Shown here: one piece after another, positions 24,760 to 34,943 of the stretch
How the letters are laid out: the number at the start of each line of letters is the position of its first letter
How positions within the stretch are numbered: the stretch's first letter is position 1
NCBI RefSeq assembly: GCF_000203815.1
Contig: NW_004457642.1
Span: forward strand, 682,001 to 746,000
Direction: 5' to 3'
Origin: Cavenderia fasciculata
Lineage: Eukaryota > Evosea > Eumycetozoa > Acytosteliales > Cavenderiaceae
Length of the DNA stretch: 64,000 nucleotides
Notes under the pieces: generated by a model
The model's database searches: none
Told to the model about the DNA's origin: nothing
Seen by the model: only the letters and a program-made list of their open reading frames with translations
Translations under genes and position numbers: made by a program

Positions 24760-27700
24760 ATGAAAAGTGGAAATCCAAAGAGAAATACAACAAAGAAAAT
24801 AATGAGTGATGAGGAAGAGGAATATAGTAGTAGCAGTAGTGATGGTTACTCGTCTTCCTCTGATGCGTCGTCGTCATCATCGGAATCGGAAAATTCATCT
24901 TCCGACGAATCATCAAACAAAAAGACAAATAACAAAGCTACTACTACCGCAACCAATGTAAATCCAAAAAGAAGAGTAGCATCTACTCTTCCAAATAAAC
25001 AACAAGCAGCATTGGAATTATTGGCATCAAAGAAACGTGACCGACAAACTATTAAACAAGAGGATAAAGAGACTGCTGCTGCTTCTGCCGCTACTACTTC
25101 CTCCACATCATCATCAACATCAACATCGACAACAAGTACAAGTTCTTCTACTACCACCGCATTATCAAAAAGAGGAGGTAGAGGAGGATCAAGTGCTGCA
25201 ACAAGAGGACGTGGACGTCCAAGAAAAACTGCTCCCAAAAAACAAGAGAGCAGTAGCGAAGAGGAAATATCAGATATATCAGATTATGGATCCGATGCAT
25301 CATCATCAAGTGGTGGTGAAAGTGAAGCAGAACAAGAAGAGGTGGTCAAGAAAAGAGTTCAACCTGCTAGAAAAGCAAAACCAAATATCATCACCAAAAA
25401 ACAACAAGAATCAGAATCTGAACAAGATAATAGCGAAGAATCAGAAGAAGAAGAAGAAAATAGTGAAGAAGAAATGGAAATTGATGAAGAAGAAGATGAT
25501 GAAGGAAAAAGTGGTAAAAATATAGATCTAAAGTTAAAATCTATTGATAGTCGTTTAAAGATTGAATTTTCAGTGGAAAAGGTTGTTGATGCTCGTGAAC
25601 AAGTATCAGCTGATAGTGGCGAAGCCAAGGTACCAGAGGCATTGGTGAAATGGCACGGATTGGCATTTATCCATTGTTCATGGGTCGAGATTGCCAAACT
25701 ATCACAGACAAAGAGTGGAAAAGCACGTCTACAACGATTCTTCAAGACACATACAATCGAGGATGGTGTCAGCCAAGACGAGAAGTTGGCCTACCAAGAG
25801 CTGATGCAATGCGAGCGAATCCTCACCGACTCCAAGGCTGAATCCATCAGAAAGGGAACGGCGTTCAATTCAACGCATCCGCTACTGTACCTGGTCAAGT
25901 GGAAGGGTGAGAGCTACGCACGTTGCACATGGGAGACTGCCGAGGAGTTGGCCGACGACAAGGCACTCCAAGACTACCGTACACGCAACCAATACCCAAG
26001 TGAAAAAGAGTTGACCGAGAAGGAACGTCCTCCAGCATCCGCATGGAAAGAGTCGGCCGAGTCACCAAGCTATTTTAAGAATGGCAACAAGTTACGTCCC
26101 TACCAACTAGAAGGTTTGAATTGGTTGTCGTTTTGTTGGCATCAACGTAGAAACTCAATGCTCGGTGATGAAATGGGTCTTGGAAAGACAGTCCAAAGTG
26201 TATCGATCATCGAGACACTCCGTTCTGTACATGGTATTAGAGGTCCGTTCCTTTGTATCGCTCCACTCACAACTATCCCACATTGGAAGCGTGAGTTTGA
26301 AGCATGGACCACTCAATCTGTACTAGTGTACCATGACACGGGTGATGCACGTCAAACTATTCGTGACCACGAGTTCTTTTACCCAACTGCCAACAACAAA
26401 AAGAACAATAATGTAACAAAGTTTAATACACTTATTACAACCTATGAAATGATTATTAGTGATCGTTCATTCCTCTCCAAGATCAATTGGAAGTATGTTG
26501 TCATTGATGAAGCTCATCGTCTCAAGAACAAGAGTTGTCGTCTGACCAATGAACTGCGTACCTACAACTATGGCCACTTGCTCTTGCTCACCGGTACACC
26601 CATCCAAAACAACACCCAAGAGTTGTGGTCGTTGTTGAATTTCTTGCAACCCGAGAAATTTGCATCGTGCGACGAGTTTTTGGTCGAGTTTGGCGATCTC
26701 AAGCAGGCGGAACAAGTCACCAAGTTGCAGGCTGTCCTCAAACCATACATCCTCCGTCGTATGAAGGAGAATGTCGAGAAATCGATTGCGCCCAAGGAAG
26801 AAACCATCGTCGAGGTGGAGCTGACCACCGTGCAGAAAAAGTACTACCGTGCCATCTATGAAAAGAACTTTTCGTTCCTCCGCAAGGGTGGTAAGGGTCC
26901 AAGTCTCCTAAACATCATGATGGAGCTGCGCAAGTGCTGCAATCACCCCTATCTCATCAAGGGTGCCGAAAAGTCAGAGATGGCAGACCTCCAAATCAAG
27001 AATGGCGTCACTGCTGCTGGTAAGAGTGCCCAAGACGCCGTCTATGAACGTCTTATCCAAAGTTCTGGCAAGTTGGTCCTCGTTGACAAACTACTACCAA
27101 AGTTGAGAGCCGGTGGACACAAGGTACTCATCTTTTCACAAATGGTGATGGTCCTCGACATTTTGGACGACTATCTCACCTATCGTGGATACCCACACGA
27201 ACGTATCGATGGTTCCATCAAAGGAAATGACCGTCAAGCTGCCATTGACCGTTTCTCTAAAAAAGGTAGTGACAGTTTTGTCTTTTTATTGTGTACCAAG
27301 GCCGGTGGTATCGGTATCAATTTGACAGCTGCCGACACTGTCATTATTTTCGATAGTGATTGGAATCCACAAAACGATCTCCAAGCTCAAGCTCGTTGTC
27401 ATCGTATCGGTCAAGATAAAATGGTCAAAGTTTATCGTTTGGTCACTAGAAACACTTATGAAAAGATCATGTTTGATCGTGCCTCTAAAAAACTTTCACT
27501 CGACAAGGTAGTCTTGACCAAAATGAACAATTCTTCAAATATTCCTCAAGAAGGTGAAGAAAATCCTGATAAAGAAACTATTGATAGTTTATTACGTTAT
27601 GGTGTTTATGCTATAAAGTAAGTAAAGAAAAAAAAAAAAAAAAATTTAAAAGAATTATTTAATTATTAACATTTAATTTTATTTATTTTTAGGGATGATG

Positions 27701-30700
27701 AAGGAGCAAGTGAAAGATTTTATGAAGAAGATATTGATAGAATTTTAGATAGAAGTACAGTTGTTAAACAAGAAGATTTCGATCCATTGGCCAATTCATT
27801 TTCAACTGCTAGTTTTTGTTCATCAACTAGTACCAAGGATATTGATGTCATGGATCCAGATTTCTGGGACAAGTTTGTACCAGAATTGGATACTGCAGGT
27901 GATGACCTATTGTTGATGCCACGTACTAGAAAGAATGTTCAAAGATTTGGTTTGGTTGGTGTTGAAGATCTATCAAGTGATTCAGAGCAATCAGATTATG
28001 AACCAGATGATGAAGAGACCAATTCATCTTCTACCACCACCCCCACCACTGCCAATGGTGGAGAGAAACCAGAAAAGGTTGAAAAGAAAAAGGGTGGATG
28101 GTCAAAGAGTGATCGTAACCGTTTCAAGGCATCGCTGTTTGTTTTTGGTAGTGGTCGTTGGGACCTCATCAAAGAGGTTGCTGGTCTCCCTGATTACTCG
28201 GTCGAACAAATCAAACAATATGGTGAAGCATTTGTACTGAAATGTTTGGAATGGGAGGAAATTGAAAAGGAAAAAGAAAAGGAAGAAGAAAAGGCTGAAA
28301 AGGAAAAAGCTGAAAAGGAAAAGTCAGGAGACAAACCCACAAGTAAAACTTCTAAAAAGCCTGTTGACCCAATCCCAACTAAACCATTTACATTGACCGT
28401 TGTACCAGAATTCCTCAATTCCTATGTCGATTGTTATGAAGAAGATGTTTTCACAACTTATAACAAACCAATTCCAGAGGATGGATGTGCTGGTAGTGGG
28501 TCAACCAAGTTTACTAGTACAGATATTGTTGCAACCTACTCTAATCCATACATTAAAGATTCATCATTGGTCGATGTTAGATTTGGTGAATATTTGGCTA
28601 GAAACTGTAAGAGAATTGTTCAATCACTCACTACAATGGGTTTGTTGGCTCATGTTCTCAGACTTGGTTATGACAAGATTGTCAATGCTGTTGGCGGTCT
28701 TCCAGACACACCAGCTCCTTGGTGGAAGTTTGACGAGGATAATGATTTCCTTGTAGGTATCTATCGTTATGGTACTGGTGAATACGATCGTATTCGTGAA
28801 GATCCAACTCTATGTTTCTTTAAACACAAGTATGCCGTTCAACAACTAAAGGATGATGAAAACACAACCATTGACGAACAGACCAAGAGTACTACTACTA
28901 CAACAACAACCGCTGTTACCAACGGTACTGCTCCTGCTGGAGACTTACGTGTATGGCCATCTGCCAAAGTATTGGGTCACCGTTTCAAGAGAATGTTGAG
29001 AACGTTAGAATCTTACAATAGACATCTCGTCAAGCTCCAAGAAACGGGTGGTGTAGACAAGCCTGGTAGTGCAGTAGTGATCAAGAAGCCATATGCACAA
29101 GGCGGTAAAAAGAAGATGGCCGAGCTAAAGGCCGATTGGACAAAGAGAGAAAAAGCCGATTTCTACAAATATGTCACTCTGTTTGGTGTCATTGAATTGG
29201 AGAGTGGCGAGTTTTCATGGGACTTGATCAAGGACAAGGCCAGTCTACGTAGAAAGTCATCAGAACACATCGAACGTTACTATCACGAAGTCTTGACCAA
29301 ATGCCAAGAAAAGATTGAAGGTGATAAGTCTGGTGGCGGTCTTGGAAGCAGTTCAAATGGTATTGATTTGAAATCAAGTTCAAATCAACTCGGAACTGCT
29401 GGCAACGATGAAGGTGGTGGTGAGTTGACCATTCAACAATGCAAGAGATTGGTGAGTCGTGTCATCTTTTTCAGACGACTACGTCAGACTCTCAAGGCTG
29501 AGAATCTCAGAGAGGTTGCTACGGGATACACGACGATGACTGGATTGCCAAGCTGGTGGATCGCCGGTGAACACGATATCGCCTTGCTCCACGGTTTGGA
29601 TAAGCATGGATTCACCTCTTACGACGATCTCTGCTACGACAAGGAATTCCCATTCTATGCAATCTACAAGATTAAAGCCAAGCAACGCAACATTGATGTT
29701 TCAATGGATATGAGTGATGAAATGCCACAGACAGCACATCAACAACAACAAAACAACGAAGATGCAGAAAATCTTGACAAGATCCAAACTGACGACGATG
29801 AGAATGGTCCGTCAGTCACCCCCAGATCATCAACCACCACTGCCTCTGCCTCTGCTGCCAATGCTGCCACCGGCCAACCTCCCAACCAAAACGGTAATGG
29901 ACTGAGTGCATCAACCAATGGAGTTGCTGTTCAAGCTGGCGAAGGTCTAGACAAGAGAAAGAAAAAGGAACAAATCTTGACTGTCCTCAACTTCCCCAAG
30001 GAAAAGGTTGTCACCAAGAGAATTGAAACCATTGTAGATTTGGTACTTAGTGGGCCTAAAAAAGGTAAAGGACAACTTCAGTTTCAATCCCAACAACAAC
30101 AACAACAACAAAGGTCAGTCTCTCCAAACCCTAATCAAACGGTACAACAATCAAACTCAACACATATAAATGGAAATGGTAAACATCACAAATCCTCTTC
30201 ACGCCAAACATCAAACTCTGTTTTTGACAAGAAACAAAAACAAATCACCGATTTTTTCTCTACGACCATTGGTAATAATAGTAGTATTGACAATGGATCG
30301 CTACAACCCTTATTCCAAAAACTAAATAACCATACCAATGGTGGTACTACCAAAGACAAGGTCAAACATTTGAATCTTTTATTGAAATCTGATGATAAAT
30401 CAAATTCCTCTACGACTCAAAAGACTAGTTCACATCACTCCTCCTCCTCGTCTCATCATAGTAGTAGTAGTAGCAGCAATGGTACAAAGAAATCTTCTTC
30501 TTCATCCTCTTCATCCTCTTCATCATCATCACAAAAACAAGCAAGAAAGAGAACCAAGAGAAGTCATCATGATAATGAACCACCAACTCATGAAGCCAGA
30601 ATTATTCTCTCTGAAGAAGACGAAGACGAAATTCCAAGTTGGGTTTTAAATGGTAACGGACAACAAATGGAAGGATTCAGTGATAGTGACGATGATACTC

Positions 30701-30783
30701 CAATGAAGGATATTACTTTATCAATTAATAACAATAACAATAAGAACAACGGTAACTTGCTTCCACCAATTTCGGAATTATAA
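24760..30783 (+). CDS. CHD-family ATP-dependent chromatin remodeller (subfamily III-like)
   Basis: Exons 24760-27617 and 27693-30783 sum to 5949 nt, 1982 residues. Acidic/Ser-rich N-terminus. Tandem chromodomains at about 265-335 (ALVKWHGLAFIHCSW) and 343-410 (YLVKWKGESYARCTW). Snf2 ATPase from ~445 with P-loop GDEMGLGKT and DEAH box. Helicase C-terminal lobe ending near HRIGQDKMVKVYRL (~885). Exon 2 carries a SANT-like helix bundle (GGWSKSDRNRFKASLF, ~1085). It also has two segments of the W-x(4)-D-x(3)-L-x-G type (WWKFDEDNDFLVGIYRYG; GEHDIALLHGLDKHG), which recall CHD6-9/Kismet more than CHD1. The tail is low-complexity and includes a PIP-box-like QKQITDFF near residue 1801. A nuclear nucleosome remodeller by family knowledge; Dictyostelium has several Chd paralogues and I do not assign which. 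Confidence 0.93.
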
Positions 30784-30964
30784 TCTACTCGAAACAACAA
30801 CAATACATACACAGAACCAACTCAAAGATCAATATTGATCTATTTTTTTCACTAAATGTAAATAAATAATTATATGTTATGAAAGTAATAGCCGGAGATG
30901 AACGATATTTTATGTATTTATTTATTTATTTATTATTATTTTCCAATGTTTGGACCATGATGAT

Positions 30965-31147
30965 TTATCCATTATTACAATTAAACACATCGTCGTTAAA
31001 TTCCGAGTCGCATTCTAAAATATCTTGACTTTGGATACATTTATTGTATTTGTCTTGTGCTAGATCTTGACAATCATCTTGAGCATTGGTAAAGCAGAGA
31101 TAAAGAATTGAAATAATCATTAAAAATAGTATAGTTGATTTGTTCAT
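30965..31147 (-). CDS. Tiny secreted cysteine-containing peptide
   Basis: Single exon, 60 residues. The first ~22 residues (MNKSTILFLMIISILYLC then FTNAQ) form a clear signal peptide with a probable cleavage after TNA. The mature part of about 38 residues is acidic and has four Cys (DDCQDLAQDKYNKC, DILECDSEFND, then VFNCNN), enough for two disulfides. Convergent with the CHD gene, 181 bp between stops. The ATG is preceded by the A-rich context usual here. I recognise no family; small secreted Cys peptides are common and fast-evolving in dictyostelids. Confidence 0.65.
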   Translation of the reverse strand: MNKSTILFLMIISILYLCFTNAQDDCQDLAQDKYNKCIQSQDILECDSEFNDDVFNCNNG

Positions 31148-31710
31148 TTTGTTTGTTTGTTTGGTTGTTTGTTTGTTTGGTTGGTTGGTTGGTTGGTTAC
31201 TACCTTTTTAATTTCCACTTGCTCATGCTTTGACAAAGGGAGAGAGACAGAGGAAAGAAATGATAATACTCATCTCTCTTTACTACCAAATACTTATACC
31301 CAATCATCATTTTAGGGGAGGATGTAATGATAATTATTATCATTGTCGGTGGTGGGGGGTTGTTGTTAATAACAATTCAAATCTATTTTCAATCAAAATT
31401 TGTGTGAGTTAAGGGTGTGGCCAATGCCCTACTATGATGTTGATTGAGTTGAACATTTAAAATAAAACAACCACCTATGAGTAACCCTTAAAATCTTTGC
31501 TGTGATAATGCAAACTCTTTGGTGAATGAGATACCTCCCATGAAGAACAATATATCCTGCTATTAACTTTTTGAGAGTTTCCTTGTTTTTTTTTTAGGTT
31601 GTTCATTTGTAAAACACCATGAATAAACCAATAATTGTCTATCTGAATTAAGATAATTATTATTAAATCCTCTGTCTATTTATTAGGCTTTTAGTTTTTT
31701 ATTAATTGTT
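31148..31710. other. Spacer between secreted peptide and ankyrin fragment
   Basis: GTTTGTTTG/GGTT repeats at 31150-31200 directly upstream of the secreted-peptide gene, a G-run at 31351-31360, and T-rich runs. No gene is supported. Confidence 0.45.
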
Positions 31711-32638
31711 GGCACCAAGATATTTTTGTTTTGGAGATGGAGAAGGAACGGATAACTTGATCTTTCCATTCCTCCATCGTTGAGAGGGCAACGGCAATGG
31801 TCAATTAGCAATTTAAAACATTCTAATGAACAATATCTAATAGATATATTGAAAAGTTTGCTTAAAACCTATGGCCTTTTTAATTTTGTTTTAAATAATG
31901 ATGATGATGAATTTGAATTGATATTTGGTGATTATGAATATGTGCAACACAATGGTTCACTCCACCTAGAATTGCTTCTTTGATGATGGAGGATTTTTTC
32001 TCTTTTGTATGGTCAAGTACGAAATCTAAAATGTCATTGTCACAGATGAAGCCAGCAATTTTACAGGGTCTTTGTCCAAAATATTGGTTCTTTTCTCTGA
32101 CGAGATAGTTTACTATTGCCATGTGACCACGATAAAATGTCTCATCTAAATATGAACAGGATACACCATCCAATTTTATTGAATCGAAATGATTTTCAAA
32201 AAAGTATTGAACGATTGACAAGTGACCACCAGCATATCCACAGGCTTTATCGATGACATGTTTCATATTTTCATCCAATGGTGATTGAGAATTGGTGAAA
32301 AAGTACTTTCTTTAATGGAGCCCGCGTTATGGGATTGGACACCAGTAATGGAGCGTCATACTATTAGGGGTCTCCAGCCCTTTTTAGATAATCCACAGTT
32401 AGGCCGCAGGCTAGAGTTTGGGATTTAGCGATAAGTCTTGAACTCGGTTTGATTAACGGCACTCCCATGGCGCGCTTAAGCGCACCACTAGGACTAGACT
32501 AGTCCATTGGAAAAGGGTTCTGTATGATTGGTAAATCTTCTTCATTTGTATAATCAAATTTGATATCTTTGAGGCCAGGGTTTATATAGGTGTTGGAGAA
32601 AATAATTGCATTGAGGCTTGAAAAAGAATACCTCTCCC
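31711..32638 (-). pseudogene. Partial duplicate of the ankyrin-family gene at 48.6-51.2 kb
   Basis: Read on the minus strand, this stretch matches the C-terminal third and 3' flank of the complete ankyrin-family gene. SSLNAIIFSNTYINPGLKD pairs with ASLNAIIFYNTYLNPGLKD. HLSIVQYFFENHFDSIKLDG pairs with DLSMVQYLFENHFDALKLDG. NQYFGQRPCK pairs with NQYFGKNCCA. Homology starts abruptly at about 32638, with no N-terminal half. It is interrupted by the SINE-like insertion at 32306-32505, and past residue ~115 of the longer open stretch the frame no longer matches the full copy. It is therefore a dead fragment. At the left the match runs past the stop into the 3' flank (ACCAAGATAT... near 31713), showing a DNA-level copy. 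Confidence 0.8.
32306..32505 (-). mobile_element. tRNA-derived SINE-like insertion
   Basis: About 200 bp of unusually G/C-rich DNA interrupts the ankyrin fragment exactly where the intact copy is continuous. On the minus strand it opens with GGACTAGTCTAGTCC. A pol III A-box-like TAGTCCTAGTGG follows (32496-32485), and about 40 nt later a B-box-like GAGTTCAAGACT (32445-32434). The element ends in TTAAAGAAAG. Imperfect flanking direct repeats look like an aged target-site duplication: ATTGGTGAAAAAGTA at 32291-32305 and ATTGGAAAAGGG at 32506-32517. The intact gene has a single copy of this site. No ORF. I know of no named dictyostelid SINE to assign it to; copy number must be checked. Confidence 0.65.
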
Positions 32639-32640
32639 TA

Positions 32641-32782
32641 TTTTGCCCTGTTGGAAGAGTTGTTATTAATAGAGTGAAATTGAAAATAATATGAGGAACA
32701 ATCAATCACATTCATGTCAAGATAATTTTTTTTTCTATTGAAATTATTTTTTCAAATGAAACTAATTTTTGCCCTGTTGGAA
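32641..32782 (+). repeat. 16-bp direct repeat at the edge of the duplication
   Basis: TTTTGCCCTGTTGGAA occurs at 32641-32656, immediately outside the ankyrin homology, and again at 32767-32782, inside the first codons of the next ORF. The 110 bp between them is A/T-rich. It probably marks a rearrangement junction. Confidence 0.75.
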
Positions 32783-33349
32783 AACACCATGGCCTCACAA
32801 ATTTCAGTATTGCAAGGACAAGTGCAGACTTTGATGAATAGAAACGGGTTACCAACATCAACAACATCAACAACCTCAACAACATCATCAACTTCAAAAC
32901 CAGACCCAAACCCAAACATCCCAACACCACAAGATGTGGAATATTCATTGAACAGTAGTGCTTATTTGCTCCTACATCAAGCCCTTTACTACTACCTAGA
33001 AAATGTTCTGCTCCCACTCGTCAATGATAAGCGTTCAAAAACAAGCTCTGATCCTTACAAGTGGGACGAGTTTGTGGCAATCTACCAGAAAGACAAAGAC
33101 GCTTGTTCTATTGCCAAAAATGTACACGATTTTAACCTTGAGGGCTTGTTCAACCAGCTGCACGATAAAAGAGTTGAATTTGCTCACCCAACAATATCAT
33201 CTAGAACAAAACCCCCACCCCCTGCCGTCGACGACAACTTTTTCGATAGGGCCTATCGATTCATTAAACAATCAGACCTCCCTGCCACAAAGAGAAGGGC
33301 AGTAAAAAAAATGTTATGCAAAGCTATGGACCATTTCAACATGCAATAA
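32756..33349 (+). CDS. Intronless orphan ORF with HEPN-like RX4H motif
   Basis: 197 residues from the ATG at 32756, or 186 from the in-frame ATG at 32789, which lies in the better context (AAAACACCATGG) and past the duplicated 16-bp repeat, so I favour it. After a short coiled stretch (ISVLQGQVQTLMNR) and a Thr/Ser/Pro linker comes a helical domain of about 110 residues. It starts VEYSLNSSAYLLLHQALYYY and contains DKRVEFAHP. R-x4-H followed by P after a run of helices is the signature of HEPN domains, often RNases or nucleotide-binding helical bundles; the assignment is inference from one motif and helix pattern. The C-terminus (RAYRFIKQSDLPATKRR) is basic. It lacks introns and the Asn/Gln tracts of its neighbours, and sits in the rearranged island. 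Confidence 0.6.
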   Translation: MKLIFALLENTMASQISVLQGQVQTLMNRNGLPTSTTSTTSTTSSTSKPDPNPNIPTPQDVEYSLNSSAYLLLHQALYYYLENVLLPLVNDKRSKTSSDPYKWDEFVAIYQKDKDACSIAKNVHDFNLEGLFNQLHDKRVEFAHPTISSRTKPPPPAVDDNFFDRAYRFIKQSDLPATKRRAVKKMLCKAMDHFNMQ

Positions 33350-33659
33350 AATAAACAATTTATTTATTTATTTATCAACCCATTCTACGCAAAGTTTACT
33401 ATCGTCTTCTGCAGCATGGGATTTTAAAAAAAAAAAAAAAATCAAATCTCAGATTCCAGTTTGTCTCCAATCAATTAGTGTTGTTTTAAACCTCTCTCTT
33501 CAAAAAATGTGCGAATCGGATGATGGCTGCGATTGTGAAGAAACCCTGCTCGCCAGGGAATAGAATTTTAGTATTTATTAAGTTTTAAAAAACTGTTCAA
33601 ATGTTTGTCATTTAGTGCAACAGAGACATATCATATTTTAATTCCAACTACCAATAAAG
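33350..33659. other. Spacer with possible 18-residue microORF
   Basis: TTTA repeat at 33359-33374, an A15 run near 33427-33441, and an ATG at 33507 in a perfect A-rich context opening an 18-codon ORF (MCESDDGCDCEETLLARE, ends 33563). No further gene is supported. Confidence 0.4.
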
Positions 33660-34229
33660 ATGGCCCATTATATCAGATACCCGAAGTTCCCTGAAGGTGA
33701 ACTAGGACCATTGGGATACGTTCCCGTGTGGCAGAGATACAATTTACGTAGTGCCCTATATAGCGTGATGCGCGCTTTTAGTTTACAACAAAACGCTATT
33801 GCAGATATACCTGCAAAAACTTTTAGTGATTTGAATAATAACAATATTCAAACAAGCAAACTAACTTTTCATGCTGCCAATATTGTTGTTGACTATATCA
33901 ACGGTCGACTACAAGATTTGGAACGACAAAATACCAGACCCCAGATCACCCTGCTCAATGGTAGAGTTGCCGAAAGAGATGCAAGAATCAACCAACTGCT
34001 TGATGATGTCAGAAGATTGGGTGAAGTTATCCAAACAATGGCAAATGTCCAAGAAACCCAAAAAACAAGCGCTGACATTCAAATCAAGGCACTCCAAGAT
34101 AAACTACGAGAATATATCAACTGGGCCACAACTACAGCTATTACTGCTCCACTAGTCCCAGAAGAACTCCTCGTAGAAGATGTTGATCCATATGATTTCG
34201 CAAATGTGGACTCCGATAACGAAAAATAA
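33660..34229 (+). CDS. Intronless coiled-coil orphan protein
   Basis: 189 residues, ATG in the context AATAAAGATGG. The N-terminal third (YIRYPKFPEGELGPLGYVPV) is Pro/Gly/aromatic-rich. Residues ~75-150 are strongly helical with heptad-like spacing (GRLQDLERQ, RDARINQLLDDVRRLGEV, IQIKALQDKLREYI), suggesting a dimerising coiled coil. The tail is acidic (EDVDPYDFANVDSDNEK). I recognise no family. The same style as the preceding HEPN-like ORF (no intron, little homopolymer) and the same strand suggest the two belong together. It converges on the next ORF with 87 bp between stops. Confidence 0.6.
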   Translation: MAHYIRYPKFPEGELGPLGYVPVWQRYNLRSALYSVMRAFSLQQNAIADIPAKTFSDLNNNNIQTSKLTFHAANIVVDYINGRLQDLERQNTRPQITLLNGRVAERDARINQLLDDVRRLGEVIQTMANVQETQKTSADIQIKALQDKLREYINWATTTAITAPLVPEELLVEDVDPYDFANVDSDNEK

Positions 34230-34316
34230 ACTCTTATATAAGAGCCTTTAATGGTATTAAAATTAAAATGATAATAAAAATATAATTTTATTTTTTTTAA
34301 TATTAAAACAAATGAT

Positions 34317-34691
34317 TTATCTTCTTGGTGAACGAGCAACAACTTTAGGGTTTTCTTCTTTAAATTGGTCCACAACATCCATGTCTTTGAAAAACTTGCA
34401 AAATTCCTTCTTTTCATCCTCGGACATAGAGCCATCTGAATAATTACCTATTTTCATATCATTGGGGTAGTAATCTTGAATTCCTAGTTTGAAATTTAAT
34501 AACATTTGGATTTCAAAATCTGCCCATCTTTTTGTTGCATTGAGGACAGCTATGAAAAGAGAGATACACTCTTCATTGCAATCTTTGGTTACCAAGGCAT
34601 TTTCAATATTGTACCAATCATTCAATGGCAAAACAAAAGCGGGTTCATAGGGTCCCCATTTGAAACAATTTTTATGATGTGGGCACGACAT
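34317..34691 (-). CDS. Intronless small orphan protein with Cys/His N-terminus
   Basis: 124 residues. MSCPHHKNCFKWGPYEP at the start and KDCNEECISLF further on supply Cys/His groups that could bind a metal (inference). The middle (ISLFIAVLNATKRWADFEIQ) is helical and the C-terminus is Lys/Glu-rich, ending VARSPRR. No transmembrane segment or signal peptide. I recognise no family. It belongs to the run of intronless ORFs between the ankyrin fragment and the Roco gene and may be of the same origin. Confidence 0.55.
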   Translation of the reverse strand: MSCPHHKNCFKWGPYEPAFVLPLNDWYNIENALVTKDCNEECISLFIAVLNATKRWADFEIQMLLNFKLGIQDYYPNDMKIGNYSDGSMSEDEKKEFCKFFKDMDVVDQFKEENPKVVARSPRR

Positions 34692-34943
34692 AGTTATTAT
34701 TATTAATTATAAAAAAAAGAGAAGAATAAATTGAAAAATTACAAATTTTTTTGGTCTGTGAAATAAATGAATTTGGTGATTAATTTTCAAGTGGTAAAAA
34801 TGTAACCCGACTTATGATAAAAATAGAAATGGATATGTGGGTAACATGCCTAAATACAAGGGCAGCCCCAGTTTAATTACTACACATTGTTGTTAATATA
34901 TATTAGTAGTTTTTATTATTATGATTATTATTTAATTTTATTA

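Noticed and set aside
32320-32340. ATCCCATAA (minus strand) resembling the Dictyostelium ncRNA upstream element
   Set aside because: It lies inside the SINE-like insert and about 60 nt downstream is ankyrin fragment sequence, not an RNA gene.
32434-32496. Functional tRNA gene on the minus strand
   Set aside because: A- and B-box-like motifs are present, but acceptor, anticodon and T stems do not pair properly, so a tRNA-derived element is the better reading.
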